This document shows positions 38,301 to 44,999 of a stretch of 50,582 nt of DNA, one piece after another. Below the pieces are notes generated by a model, which was given only the letters and a program-made list of their open reading frames with translations, searched no databases and was not told the origin of the DNA. Source of the stretch: Marinifilaceae bacterium (GTDB lineage Bacteria > Bacteroidota > Bacteroidia > Bacteroidales > Marinifilaceae); NCBI GenBank assembly GCA_025210485.1, contig JAOARN010000006.1, forward strand, positions 1 to 50,582, read 5' to 3'. A program made the translations under genes and the position numbers. Position 1 is the first letter of the stretch; every line of letters starts with the position of its first letter.

Positions 38301-40605
38301 AATAACAAGCGGAAATGATGATAATCTATTCGAAATAAACTCTTCTAGCGGAGAAATATCAACAATAGCAAACATTGATTACGAATCAAATAATACTTAT
38401 GACCTAAAATTAAGAGTCGATGATAATAATTCAATCGATCCAACTCTTAGTAGTGATGAATTTAATATCACGATAAATATTACTGATGTTAATGACAATA
38501 TACCAGTAATTGATAATATTACTGATTTCAATTTAAGTGAAGACTTTATTATAAATAATAATATAAAAACATTTACGGCTCAAGACCCCGACTCAAACAC
38601 AGAATTTAATTGGTCCATTACTAGTGGCAATACAAACGAAATTTTCGTAATTGAAACTCTTACAGGAATATTCAAACTTAATAAAGAACTTGACCGAGAA
38701 ACTATGGATAGTTACACAATAGGAATTAAAGTTGCGGATATGGCATCTGGTGGAAACCTCAGCACTGAAACAATTTTCAATATTAACATTGATGATATTA
38801 ATGATTCCAAACCAGAAATTACAGCTCAATCAGCTGTTGATATAAATGAAGATTTACCTATAAATACCATAGTGGCTACTATGACAGTAACCGACGCAGA
38901 TCTTCCTGCAAATACAAATATTCAAAATTGGCAAATTGTCTCAGGAAATACAGATAATGATTTTAGTATTAATCCAAGCTCAGGCGAAATAGAGCTAATT
39001 AATAGTCTTGACTTTGAAAGAACAAGTACTTATACTCTTAATATAAATGTGCAAGATAATTCTAGTAGCGAATCACCTAACACAAGTGATAATTACTCTA
39101 TTACAATTACTATTAATGATCTAAATGATGTAACACCAATAATTTCACCAAACCAGACTTTCCTTGTTCAAGAAAGTATAAGTGAAATAGGAGTACTCGA
39201 ATATTCAAATCCTGATGGGAATATTATATCGTATGAAATAACAGGAATTGATGCATCTATAATAGAATTTGACATTGCTAGTAGTAAAATTTTATTAAAA
39301 TCAGGAATCGAATTAGATTATGAATTAGAAAAACACATCTATGAATTTGATATAAATATTTCTGATGAATTGTTTAAATCAAACACTGAGAAAGTACTAT
39401 TTTACCTAGCAGACATCAATGATAATAAGCCAACAATACAGAACCCTTCGCCTATAAAAATAGCAGATGATTTATCAATTGGTAGTGTGATCAATACATT
39501 TATTGCCACAGATTTAGACGAAATAAACAATAACAAAATAAACAATTGGCGGATTGTTTCAGGTAATGATGGAGGTGAATTCATTCTTAACTCAACAACT
39601 GGAGAATTAAGTACAAATTCTATATTAAATCATGCTACAACAAATAGATATGAATTTGAGATTGTTGTATCTGATGATTCTAGCCCAAGCATTGTGCTCG
39701 ACAGTGATAATGAATCTATTGTTATTGAAGTTCTAGATTCAAAACTTGTTAAACCAATTGTCGTATTTGGTCAAAGTTTCTCAATAGAGGAAAATTCAGA
39801 TACAAAACAATTTAATATAGAAATAGAAGAAGGAATCGCTGGTATAGACAGCTATGTTTTGGAAGGAGACTTCTCCGAAAATTTCACATATGACATATCA
39901 AATTCCAGTTTAAATATAAAGGAATCATATACTCTAGATTACGAAACAACTCCTAGTTACAATCTATTTTTAACTATCGCCAATAATATAACTAGCTCTG
40001 AAAGAACCGAAATAATTATTAATATAATAGATATAAATGATACTCAGCCAGAAATAGTATTTGATAATGAAGAAGATATTCGTTTGAATAAAGATATGAC
40101 ATCAGGCACAGTTTTAAATAGTTTTGAAGTTAACGATCCAGATTCAGATAGTGAAAACTTAACATGGGAAATACTAAACGATGATTTGAAAGAGGTATTT
40201 GGAATTGAGGATGGAAATTTAACAATAAAAAATCCTGATCTTATAGATGATAGAGAAATATACAAAATTCAAATCAGAGTTAGCGATGGAGATCAAACGA
40301 GTGAAACTATAGAGGTAATCGTAATCAATGAAAACTCAGGAAGCGGAACAGGCACAGGTGATCATGAAGAACAATTTTCAGTTTCATCAGACTCCAATTT
40401 TGAGAAAATCAATATTATAATTTATGAAAAAATAATAGATGTAGTCAATGTAAAAATATTTAACGCCATTGGACAGCTTATATTTGTAAACGAATATTCC
40501 GAAAATAATATAACTATAAACAAAAGTTTCGAAAATGGAAGTTATGTAATAATAATTCGCAATGGAAATTCAATTGCCAGTACTAATTATGTAATTGCTA
40601 GATAA
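26308..40605 (+). CDS. giant T9SS-secreted BspA/cadherin-repeat adhesin
   Basis: The protein has 4765 residues in one intact frame. Residues 1-25 are a signal peptide (cleavage near VGQ). Residues about 28-1507 hold four supermodules. Each has a PKD-like domain with an I-D-W-G-D-G type turn, then BspA-type (DUF285) repeats of about 25 residues (MFxxAxxFNQDISxWN), then a cap ending WxIxDLG or similar; they start near 28, 649, 859 and 1195. Residues about 1510-1636 are unassigned with an EF-hand-like loop at 1568-1579. Residues 1636-1747 are Calx-beta-like. About 28 cadherin-like repeats fill 1748-4676. A T9SS type A sorting domain ends the chain (4687-4765, VKIFNAIGQLIF). It should be exported by Sec, cross the outer membrane by T9SS and act as a calcium-dependent adhesin (inference). 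It stands alone between tyrS and panC. Confidence 0.93.
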   Translation: MIFRNHILKLIFFYLLFNSYQLVGQTYTSTDFVTVWRTTTPNEIVKISINTLPYNPSNLINEGVSQSYNYNVDWNSDGNFEITGAFREVTYTFANPGDHTIVISGDFYGTCFNIQDAEYAKKWIDVIQWGNIQWESMYYAFQNTSLENISATDNPNIQNVISMHGAFKNAINFNSDINSWNTANVVTFSELFHNCEKFNKALSSWTVNNAQYMNMMFCGANSFNQDLSSWTVSSVTNLNAMFKNASSFNQNIGTWDISACTDLSEIFMNASSFNHDISNWNTSNVQNAKAVFNGARNFNSSLSGNFLTNLTNASDLSFFFANATKFNQSINQLNTNSVTNLESMFEGASAFNQELNNNFGNNIRSVTIFKRMFKDAFSFDQNIGSWDISACTDITEMFMNATSFNQDISNWNTSNIQNAKGFLNGAKNFDTDLSGNFFTNLTNVSDFSFFFANASSFNQSINQLDLSSATNLESMFEGASSFNQQFDQNFGYNLSSVTSFKAMFKNASSFNQTILDFNIDAATSLESMFEGATNFNQEFPLASIFIPHMQNVETVKSMFKNATSFNQDLSNFNYANISNMEFFLLNAHEFSTANYDALITLLENPGYSLQQNVKIHISSKYSSSTSTQRSNIISTNSWEIFDLGESSSNDFILSFTTTKQNQTIEIPLARNLTNNVDFSIDWGDGNSELNQSQSIEHTYAEPGIYFVKISGDIPSVNFSLLEKEKRDALSSIQSWGNINWEIMQNSFANCSNLEIKAKDAPITSTVTNFSSLFKDSPKVNLEFTNWDFSNATKMNNMLYGANSFSTENYDILLNKLDAEVSATNITIDVDSRYSPTGEASRTNLINNKSWTINDIGSSSNKAFVLEIVTNSPNFEFTFPAVSNGSSTNYNIDWGDGNIASNQNSNSSNTYTNAGKYTITITGDIYGIDFSSVEQAKKEIKILVKNWGTNNWKNLNFGFMGCTNLIIDSKDSPDLSECQSLSSLFENATNFNSNISKWNVSGIKDFSRMFANTNIFDQNINNWTMSAATDLSYMFLNSKNFNGLISDWDVSNVENIEGIFQGSERFNKDINSWNLIKATSLANFFKDAKAYNKPLDSWDVSNITNFESMFENAEMFNSDISNWNISQAQNMTNFCKGAESFSAGNYSRLITAWSALSIQSGVTIEFSSRYFPSVSTERSTIESNGWSITDLGTSLPFIIKVECTSRDFKNHIPIHLNYDYDCTIDWGDGTTENYIANNNQNKTIIHQYPNIGFYEISITGKFPGFTAQNFPNASENAKFHDVIQWGDIEWESMAGFFYHTRCKVLTAKDTPNTSNVKDFSNAFYSAILIELDLSKLDVSKGEDFSEMFYGAGAFNSDLSNWNVSNAKNMESMFRSARHFDSDLNSWDVSNVENMNQMFYNAQIFNHDIGNWNVSKVKKFRSMFVYALKFNQDLSNWRPYSADPDAMFDMLSASDISMKNYDKILNTWVEIDDLPPTEILTETQYHTIHAHDAFNRLNAKGWTVRDKCRDIGDQPYSQLPNATSFYGDGLGPNKVYTIISAYFKTANKGLVPLDSLRVISITNCGDTWMDINDNNIIDGEERNFVAGDHFYMEDALASKIKHVSTKDCGNVIFEWKNIDYIGESDPSITHTILPKTPPVITINSDPSVDETDSNKTMTITFEIDYTILIDINFEIEFSSTASAEEGIDFNFTTKSFTIPAGSSSISTDIEIFGDDLDEGAEQILFKPINIDYGTHDGSYHQIEITNDDYMPVYSTTSFNIDENTAIGTVAHTVSYTDVDDKGLINLRLDGTNTYFEIKNDFDIVVKADIDFESIQSINLPIILSDGSNENNKTFIINVNNLNDNKPIITNANIADVDEDDIIDTRIITLTASDADDPSRIYFYNWKITSGNDDSRFRIKNSDRITLLNKLDRETKDQYILTVTVDDQGSGDINTSDPFTITINVNDANDEKPTLVPVSDLHISEDAAIYTSIAEMSATDPDLPENTFFYNWKVTTDVGSNIFYVNPGDHKLYLGKSLDRETTAVYNVQLTVNDDSGLDANTSDPINFKIFVDDINDSPPVINSPANINVNELTSINDVLITFTATDDDLPENTNYTNWRITSGNEKGKFELNSITGELKLIDNLDFQVDNSYTLKIKVDDDILANNPNESDEFNLTINIIDENDKIPEITTLTNNINVSEGLNINTVVKIFDASDEDSHQITNFFWTISSGNDDGKFAINSNTGELYIYNLLDREDVDRYYIGITVYDAPTGGNQSSEKIFPVIIEDVNDKYPIIQSPNSISISENTSINTIIASMVATDEDLPVNTDFQNWRIISGNDDGVFSIDANTGEISLVKTLNFHSIQKYSLVLKVDDAATNPRVSPDFTLTINIQDQNDRKPIITPVYGFAISENTAINTNILTLYATDEDDANITNFQWRITNGNNEGKFQININTGVLELIGNLDRETTNEYNLELVVSDDISGGNDSDPYILTISIIDINDNIPEIVSASSTNVAENASIGTSVITLLATDKDFNTKFYNWTIKSGNTNDAFEINPTSGLISTKKILDNFPEISYTLIITVDDDISSNSPNTSNDFSFTINLSNSNNKAPVIDPVSDITIAENKALNSIIESFTAQDEDGGSITDFFWLITTGNGNEIFELESSTGNLILKKPLDYETEQSYIIGISVKDAPAGGNTSQELSFKINVSDINDEKPVILGPSSISVSELTPTNSVISTMFAVDDDTSVNTALQNWTIKSGNADNKFAIDASSGELSIANNLDYEQKIIYDLMITVDDNSPANAPNTSNDFAVKVTVLNANDNKPIVTPTADIHIVENHPLNQVIQTFAATDSDGVYNSDFKWFIDSGNEEGIFEIDIDSGELSVIKNIDRESNSSYTLSIIVKDFLTGGYTSDTYNFTINIDDVNDSKPVITDPVSVDISESVALATSITTMIANDDDSAANTNLTNWLIVSGNSNNDFSINSNTGEITNLNNLDFETKNIYELFITVDDNTSSANTSDQFKLTINIDDANDETPVIDPISDFSFNENVIIGETLNTFTATDNDSNEQTEFKWSISSGNADDKFEIEAATGKLILKNKVDRETKATYTLGLIVEDAVSGGNSSSEVQFTINILDSNDSKPIIDSPNNMDLNEDTSTGTVLITFSATDNDLNSNFTNWTIKAGNDENLFSLDAATGELSLINPLKYISPTIYKLIITVEDDIAANSPNTSENFEFELNLINVNNQKPIINPIADIELVESTSVNTIIGQATASDEDGSTLTKFNWSISSGNTDNDFSIDVNTGEMSLVKTLDRVTKPNYTLGISVTDAATGGNTSAEVQFTITITDINDNKPIITGPAIISVLQSNPIGSAIGSMIATDLDENTYFQNWTIKSGNTDSDFSINPNTGVLILEKALDYATKPTYTLVISVQDDIPSKSPNTSDDFMLTINVAITNNNPPSIDPIADFDLNESTTTNTIIKTFTATDSDPGTDFFWSIITGNEDNIFELELNTGNLVLKSAVDRETKDSYNLNIIVKDMNIGGNVSEIENFTINITDFNDNKPIINDPGLISFAEDKTANSLLTALSAQDDDSSGNTNFNNWQITNGNTGNVFSLDPNTGELKLASVVDYEVTANYSLSITVDDNTTDANTSDAININIEITDINDNTPSIDAITDIEVLESEPVGTSIKTLTAQDADSPGITIFNWSITSGNSEDKFELNNSTGELSIKNALDRESTTEYNLRITVEDKLTGGLTSSEVVQRIIIKDVNDSKPVIIYPDILTVAENISINTKIASFTVTDDDELPENKDFQNFKIKYGNSQNIFNIVGKDLSVIGALDFTKQNKYELVVTVDDAAVNPNTSDDFIVTINITNTNNSAPTIDPISDINIDENHIVGNTITTFTATDPDGIGASDFNWTIVSGNDDGKFELEALTGILNLIAPVDREDKDSYSLRIVVSDKQIGGNLSPEVSFNININDINDNKPTIDSPNSVTIAEDIAINTIIASMLASDLDSPAKTSLQNWTITSGNDDNLFEINSSSGEISTIANIDYESNNTYDLKLRVDDNNSIDPTLSSDEFNITINITDVNDNIPVIDNITDFNLSEDFIINNNIKTFTAQDPDSNTEFNWSITSGNTNEIFVIETLTGIFKLNKELDRETMDSYTIGIKVADMASGGNLSTETIFNINIDDINDSKPEITAQSAVDINEDLPINTIVATMTVTDADLPANTNIQNWQIVSGNTDNDFSINPSSGEIELINSLDFERTSTYTLNINVQDNSSSESPNTSDNYSITITINDLNDVTPIISPNQTFLVQESISEIGVLEYSNPDGNIISYEITGIDASIIEFDIASSKILLKSGIELDYELEKHIYEFDINISDELFKSNTEKVLFYLADINDNKPTIQNPSPIKIADDLSIGSVINTFIATDLDEINNNKINNWRIVSGNDGGEFILNSTTGELSTNSILNHATTNRYEFEIVVSDDSSPSIVLDSDNESIVIEVLDSKLVKPIVVFGQSFSIEENSDTKQFNIEIEEGIAGIDSYVLEGDFSENFTYDISNSSLNIKESYTLDYETTPSYNLFLTIANNITSSERTEIIINIIDINDTQPEIVFDNEEDIRLNKDMTSGTVLNSFEVNDPDSDSENLTWEILNDDLKEVFGIEDGNLTIKNPDLIDDREIYKIQIRVSDGDQTSETIEVIVINENSGSGTGTGDHEEQFSVSSDSNFEKINIIIYEKIIDVVNVKIFNAIGQLIFVNEYSENNITINKSFENGSYVIIIRNGNSIASTNYVIAR
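26380..30832 (+). repeat. four PKD-like + BspA (DUF285) supermodules
   Basis: Each supermodule has a W-G-D-G (first copy WNSDG) strand-turn, a GDI(Y/P) strand, the phrase QWGxIxWExM or similar, then BspA repeats. The end cap carries S(R/K)YSxS-type and WxIxDLG residues; in the fourth module the cap is degenerate. Starts are near 26389, 28252, 28884 and 29890. Module 1 has about 16 BspA repeats, module 2 only one or two, modules 3 and 4 about five or six each. Confidence 0.8.
27046..27831 (+). repeat. tandem duplication, 2 x 393 bases
   Basis: Residues 247-377 and 378-508 are two in-register copies of exactly 131 residues, each made of five BspA repeats in the same order. Both copies start SF(N/D)QNIG(T/S)WDISACTD. 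Patches of identical DNA remain, for example around 27328-27350 and 27719-27741. Confidence 0.85.
31551..40330 (+). repeat. about 28 cadherin-like repeats
   Basis: Units of about 105 residues carry the cadherin calcium motifs: a (S/A)EN base, ATDxD, LDRE or LD(F/Y), and the DxNDxxP linker. Repeats 4-24 (about 32479-39133) alternate between subtype B (NTxxxNWxIxSGN, LD(F/Y), PNTSxDF) and subtype A (FxWxIxSGN, LDRE, GGN(T/S)S). The two-domain period is about 211 residues. Repeats 1, 25, 27 and 28 are divergent. Confidence 0.88.
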
Positions 40606-40853
40606 AACTATAGGTATTCAATCTAAACCTATATGATAAAACCCTAAACAAACTAATCTTATACGTCAACTTTATGATTAATATACATAATTGTTGATTT
40701 CGTAAATTTATTCTAAAAAAAATAAGAATAATTACAGTTTTTAATGTAAAAACTAAGCTCTATTTATATTGATATACTTTAGCTTAATTTATACATACAA
40801 ATAAATTAATGTATAAATTTTAGATACTTACTTAATAAACATGTTAATATTCA

Positions 40854-40883
40854 TTGTAGTTTGAATGTCTTATTTTATATTTG
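40854..40883 (+). promoter_or_regulatory. promoter of panC
   Basis: TTG (40854-40856) is followed after 19 bases by TATATTTG (40876-40883) and then TGCC. Both boxes match the Bacteroidota consensus. The panC ATG is 46 bases further on. The rest of 40606-40853 shows only a weak 7-base hairpin (40609-40633) after the giant gene. Confidence 0.75.
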
Positions 40884-40928
40884 TGCCTTAAATTTTTCGG
40901 CGTAAATAATAGACTTATTATTTTTAGT

Positions 40929-41774
40929 ATGCAGGTAATTCGAAGTTCAAAGGAACTAAATAATATTTGTGTTGAGTACAAAAAATCTGGAAAAACAGTA
41001 GGTTTTGTACCAACAATGGGAGCCTTACATAAAGGTCATCTTTCATTAGTGAAAAACTCTATAGACCAAACGGATATTACGGTGGTAAGTATTTTTGTTA
41101 ATCCTACCCAATTTAATAATTCCAATGATTTAAAGAGTTATCCAAGAGACGAACAAAAAGATTTAGAATTATTATCAAATCTAAATGTCAACTATGTATT
41201 TATTCCTTCAGTTGAAGAAATGTATCCAAAAGAAGACAAAAGATATTTCGATTTTGGGGAACTAGAGAAAGTAATGGAAGGAAAAAACAGACCAGGACAC
41301 TTTCAAGGCGTCGGTAAAATAGTAAGCAAGTTGTTTGATATTGTTGTTCCCGACAAAGCTTTTTTTGGTTTAAAAGACTTTCAACAAGTTGCAGTAATAA
41401 AAAAACTAATTTCTATTACAAATCAAAAACTTGAAATCGTTCCTTGTCCTATAGTTAGAGAAAGCGATGGACTTGCAATGAGCTCAAGAAATGCACTTTT
41501 AGGAGAAGAAGAGCGAAAAAATTCTGCTGAAATATCTAAAACTTTAATTAAAGCTTATAACTTAGCAGCAGAATTAAACATAGATGAATTAAAGAATTGG
41601 GTTGTTTCCCAAATAGATAAAAACGATTATCTTTCAGTTGAATATTTTGAAATTATTGATGGTAACAATTTACAGCCTATAAACAATTGGAATGATTCTG
41701 ATTTTATTGTAGGATGTATTACAGTACAAGTTGGTAATGTCAGATTGATTGATAATCTTACTTTTAAATTATAG
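40929..41774 (+). CDS. panC: pantothenate synthetase
   Basis: This 281-residue enzyme joins pantoate and beta-alanine with ATP, the last step of pantothenate synthesis. The nucleotide motif is [14 protein letters not shown] (HxGH type). The pantoate region [34 protein letters not shown] and the KMSKS-like [13 protein letters not shown] are all intact. The ATG at 40929 is used: a TTG 48 bases upstream overlaps the promoter and would add non-family residues. panD starts 12 bases after its stop, so the two form an operon making pantothenate from aspartate. Confidence 0.97.
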   Translation: MQVIRSSKELNNICVEYKKSGKTVGFVPTMGALHKGHLSLVKNSIDQTDITVVSIFVNPTQFNNSNDLKSYPRDEQKDLELLSNLNVNYVFIPSVEEMYPKEDKRYFDFGELEKVMEGKNRPGHFQGVGKIVSKLFDIVVPDKAFFGLKDFQQVAVIKKLISITNQKLEIVPCPIVRESDGLAMSSRNALLGEEERKNSAEISKTLIKAYNLAAELNIDELKNWVVSQIDKNDYLSVEYFEIIDGNNLQPINNWNDSDFIVGCITVQVGNVRLIDNLTFKL

Positions 41775-41785
41775 AACAAGCAAAA

Positions 41786-42136
41786 ATGAACATTGAAGTT
41801 TGTAAATCGAAGATTCACAAAGCGACAGTTACAAATGCTGATCTTCAGTACGTTGGAAGCGTAACCATTGACGAAGAATTAATGGATGCTGCAAACCTAA
41901 TCGAAAATGAGAAGGTACAGATTGTTAATGTGAACAATGGAGAAAGACTAGAGACATATGTTATTCGTGGAGAAAGAGGATCTGGAACTATCTGCCTAAA
42001 TGGACCTGCAGCTCGTAAATGTGCTGTTGGGGATGTAGTTATTATTATCTCTTATGCTTCAATGGATTTTGAAGAGGCTAAGACCTGGGAGCCAACACTT
42101 GTCTTCCCTGATACAGAAACTAATAAATTAGTATAA
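41786..42136 (+). CDS. panD: aspartate 1-decarboxylase precursor
   Basis: This 116-residue pyruvoyl enzyme decarboxylates aspartate to beta-alanine for PanC. The self-cleavage site is clear: QYVGSVTID, cutting between Gly24 and Ser25, with Ser25 becoming the pyruvoyl group. Other conserved segments include [36 protein letters not shown] and [10 protein letters not shown]. The length is normal. It is the second gene of the panC-panD pair and is followed by a hairpin. Confidence 0.98.
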   Translation: MNIEVCKSKIHKATVTNADLQYVGSVTIDEELMDAANLIENEKVQIVNVNNGERLETYVIRGERGSGTICLNGPAARKCAVGDVVIIISYASMDFEEAKTWEPTLVFPDTETNKLV

Positions 42137-42156
42137 AGCATTTTTTGCAAAAAATC

Positions 42157-42190
42157 TACCTGATATTTCTTAGAGATATCAGGTATTTCT
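42157..42190 (+). terminator. terminator of panC-panD
   Basis: TACCTGATAT (42157-42166) pairs exactly with 42176-42185, with a 9-base loop. A short T-rich stretch (TTTCTGT) follows. It lies 20 bases after the panD stop. Confidence 0.7.
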
Positions 42191-42225
42191 GTATATACAT
42201 AAATCTGTTTAATTTTATATAACAC

Positions 42226-42260
42226 AAAAAAAATCCTGTAAGCTTTAAAACCTACAGGAT
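42226..42260 (-). terminator. intrinsic terminator of trpS
   Basis: ATCCTGTA (42233-42240) pairs exactly with 42253-42260, with a 12-base loop. On the minus strand eight T follow. It lies 6 bases after the trpS stop and faces the panD terminator. Confidence 0.88.
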
Positions 42261-42266
42261 GATATA

Positions 42267-43256
42267 TTAAAAACTTTTAAATCCTATTAACTTTCGAACC
42301 TCTTTCAATGTTTCTGAAGCACTAGCTCTTGCCTTGTCTCGACCTTCTGCTGTTACCTTTCTTAGATATTCATCATTTGAAGAAATGTCTATAATTTTTT
42401 CTCTTATAGGAGAAGTAAATTTAACAATATCTTCAGCCAACTGCTTCTTCATATCCCCATATCTAATCTCACAGCTATTGTACTTATCATTAAAGAAATC
42501 GTATGTGTCCTTTTCTGAAACTATATCCATAAGTGTGAATAGATTCTCTATAGCCTCTGGTTTTGTTTGATTCATTTCTGTTGGACCACTGTCGGTAACT
42601 GCTTTCATTACTTTTTTACGAATCAATTTTTCATCATCTATCAAGCAAATTGCATTTCCTTCAGATTTTCCCATTTTTCCAGATCCATCAAGTCCAGGAA
42701 CTTTAACAAATTCACCAGTAAAAGAGAATGGTTTTGGAATAGGAAATAATTCTGATTTGTACATTGTATTAAAACGGCGAGCAAATTTTCTAGCCATTTC
42801 CAGATTTTGTTCTTGATCCTTACCTACAGGAACCTGCTGTGCTCTATGAATAATAATATCGGCAGCCATCAACACAGGATATGTCAACAATCCCGCATTT
42901 ACATTATCAGGACTTTTTCGTGCCTTATCTTTAAATGATGTTGTTCTTTCTAATTCTCCCAAATATGCATTCATATTCATTAGTAAATATAATTCTGCAA
43001 TTTCAGGAACATCACTCTGTACATAAATTGTAGCTTGTTCTGGGTCGATTCCACATGCTAAATATTCCGCCAATACCCTACGAACATTTATATGCAAATC
43101 TCCAGGTGTAGGATGAGTAGTTAAAGAGTGCCAATCAGCAATAAAGAAAAAGCAGTTATTACTCTTTTGCATCTCAATGAAATTTTTTATCGCACCAAAA
43201 TAATTTCCTAAATGCAGATTTCCTGTCGATCTGATTCCACTTACTACTGTATTCAT
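42267..43256 (-). CDS. trpS: tryptophanyl-tRNA synthetase
   Basis: This 329-residue class I synthetase charges tRNA-Trp. The HIGH-type motif is STGNLHLGNYFGAI near residues 10-23. The tryptophan-binding region DWHSLTTHP, the conserved LTYPVLMAADII and VPVGKDQEQNLEMAR, and the KMSKS-type loop SGKMGKSEGNAI are all intact. Length is normal. It runs as a single gene between panD (convergent) and deoC, with its own terminator. Confidence 0.97.
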   Translation of the reverse strand: MNTVVSGIRSTGNLHLGNYFGAIKNFIEMQKSNNCFFFIADWHSLTTHPTPGDLHINVRRVLAEYLACGIDPEQATIYVQSDVPEIAELYLLMNMNAYLGELERTTSFKDKARKSPDNVNAGLLTYPVLMAADIIIHRAQQVPVGKDQEQNLEMARKFARRFNTMYKSELFPIPKPFSFTGEFVKVPGLDGSGKMGKSEGNAICLIDDEKLIRKKVMKAVTDSGPTEMNQTKPEAIENLFTLMDIVSEKDTYDFFNDKYNSCEIRYGDMKKQLAEDIVKFTSPIREKIIDISSNDEYLRKVTAEGRDKARASASETLKEVRKLIGFKSF

Positions 43257-43358
43257 ATATTATTTTTTTAAATTATTATACATCTAATTTATAAATATAA
43301 CTATCTCGATTTACATATTAGAAAGTACAAATTTATAAAACAAAATTAATTTTCTTCT

Positions 43359-43384
43359 AAAAGCAATCAAAGTATGCTGCTTTT
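43359..43384 (-). terminator. weak terminator candidate after deoC
   Basis: AAAAGCA (43359-43365) pairs with TGCTTTT (43378-43384), with a 12-base loop. On the minus strand the stem ends in four T and then AGAAG. It is 29 bases after the deoC stop. Confidence 0.4.
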
Positions 43385-43413
43385 ATTAGCATGTTTTTAA
43401 TAAGAAAAAACTA

Positions 43414-44289
43414 TTAAAATAAAGTAAGATCATTATATGTAAGCTCAAATAAAGAAGAACTTCCAAATCTTAACAATGAATTATTAAACCATTCTTCTCC
43501 AAGATTGTAATTCACTATTTTTAGATATTCAACAGCATCGAATGAGTTATGAATCCCACCAGCTATTTTAATCCCTCTTTTTTCTCCTGTCTTTTTATAA
43601 AACTGTTGTATTGCATATGTCATAACAAATACAGAACTCAATTTAGCATTGACTTTTACCTTACCTGTTGATGTTTTTATAAAATCGGCTCCTGCCAATA
43701 AAGCTATAATACTCGCTTGGAATATTCTGGAATAATGACACAACTCACCTGATTCGATAATTAACTTAAGACTTACATTATTTTTATGACAAATATCTGC
43801 TACCGTTTTAATATCCTCATATACGTATTGATAATCTTTTTCGATAAACTTACCAACTGGCATAACATAATCAATTTCATCGCAACCATGTTTTATCGCC
43901 ATTTCTATCTCTGTAAGTTTTATTTCCTTAAACGACTGAGAAGCAGGAAAGCTTCCTGCAACAGCAGCTACTCGCAACGGCAGAGCTTGCATATATTCCG
44001 ATGCTTGGTTTACAAAATTAGGAAACAAACATACTGCAGCTAAGGAAGGAACTCTATTGTCCAATTCAATTGAACGAATTCTTCTCAAAAATGTAGCAAT
44101 ACTCTGTTCGGTATCTGTAACATTTAAACTAGTACAATCCAAACAATTGAAAATTATGGAAAGATCTTTTCGATTTCCCCAAATATCATGATTTTTAATT
44201 GCAGTTTCTAACTTTATGTCAATACCTTCATCTGAGGCATTCAAACAATAATTTTGTAATTCCTTATTTATATCCATAGTATTAATCAA
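43414..44289 (-). CDS. deoC: deoxyribose-phosphate aldolase
   Basis: This 291-residue class I aldolase splits 2-deoxyribose 5-phosphate to acetaldehyde and glyceraldehyde 3-phosphate in deoxynucleoside breakdown. The Schiff-base lysine lies in ADFIKTSTGK. Other family phrases are DCTSLNVTDT, AAVAGSFPASQS, EIDYVMPVGKF, LKLIIESGEL and GIKIAGGIHNSFDA. It is of the longer Bacteroidota type, with an N-terminal extension of about 40 residues. The ATG at 44289 overlaps the end of recO by 8 bases; a second ATG at 44277 is equally good. The overlap suggests coupled translation with recO. Confidence 0.95.
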   Translation of the reverse strand: MINTMDINKELQNYCLNASDEGIDIKLETAIKNHDIWGNRKDLSIIFNCLDCTSLNVTDTEQSIATFLRRIRSIELDNRVPSLAAVCLFPNFVNQASEYMQALPLRVAAVAGSFPASQSFKEIKLTEIEMAIKHGCDEIDYVMPVGKFIEKDYQYVYEDIKTVADICHKNNVSLKLIIESGELCHYSRIFQASIIALLAGADFIKTSTGKVKVNAKLSSVFVMTYAIQQFYKKTGEKRGIKIAGGIHNSFDAVEYLKIVNYNLGEEWFNNSLLRFGSSSLFELTYNDLTLF

Positions 44290-44998
44290 TTATTTCAAAT
44301 AAAACCTTTAAAGAATTCAATTTATTAAAACCATCATTATGTATATGATAATAATTTAATATTGCTCTTAATCCAGGCTTTATCATCTTAGGTTCAAAAT
44401 CTTCTAAATCAAATTTACTAATATTTGATTCAAAAAGCTTAAAAATATGATAACTGATTTCTTTATTTAGACAATGGGGATGAAATAGACTAGAATTAAC
44501 AAATTTTGCTCTATTTAAATCAAAATAACAGTCATCATCTGTATAATTAATAACGGGATAAAAACCGAAAAAACGCGTAAGTTTACAAAGTAGAAACTGA
44601 CTAAAAAACAGATTATTCTTTCCTACTAATTCAAAAAATGATATCTGATTATATAGATATTCAAATAGTTGTGGTTCTATCTGCTTTTCTTTTATCATTT
44701 TATTAAATGTCTCCGCTAACATAATTAGCTGTACATTTTTAAAACTATCTCTATGTAATGTTTTAAAAAATTCCAAAGGTCGAGCATCCTGAATAAACTG
44801 TATTTTTTTCTTTTCCTGATATGTTAATTGAATTTCAATAAGAGAAAAAGATTGAAGGTATGCGGTATTAATTCTATCTCTTTTTCTCTTAGTTATAATG
44901 GCTATCTTCCCATACTTTTCTGTGAAAAGATTGAATATAAATGAGCTCTCATTATAATTTATTCTGTTTAGTACAATAGCCCTTGTCGTTTCTATCAT
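44282..44998 (-). CDS. recO: DNA repair protein RecO
   Basis: This 238-residue protein loads RecA with RecR and anneals strands in the RecFOR pathway. The N-terminal OB-fold is evident: ETTRAIVLNRINYNESSFIFNLFTEKYGKIAIITK. It is followed by LQSFSLIEIQLTYQEKK and the helical C-terminal domain with FEYLYNQISFFELVG. No zinc-finger cysteine set is obvious, as in many Bacteroidota. It lies one base after the 60-residue membrane protein gene and overlaps deoC, so the three genes are probably one operon. Confidence 0.92.
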   Translation of the reverse strand: MIETTRAIVLNRINYNESSFIFNLFTEKYGKIAIITKRKRDRINTAYLQSFSLIEIQLTYQEKKKIQFIQDARPLEFFKTLHRDSFKNVQLIMLAETFNKMIKEKQIEPQLFEYLYNQISFFELVGKNNLFFSQFLLCKLTRFFGFYPVINYTDDDCYFDLNRAKFVNSSLFHPHCLNKEISYHIFKLFESNISKFDLEDFEPKMIKPGLRAILNYYHIHNDGFNKLNSLKVLFEIID

Positions 44999-44999
44999 T

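Noticed and set aside
26308-40605. Split of the giant gene into several genes
   Set aside because: The frame is continuous, domain order is coherent and the only sorting tail is at the very end.
40881-40928. Upstream TTG start for panC
   Set aside because: It overlaps the promoter -7 box, and PanC proteins begin near the inner ATG.
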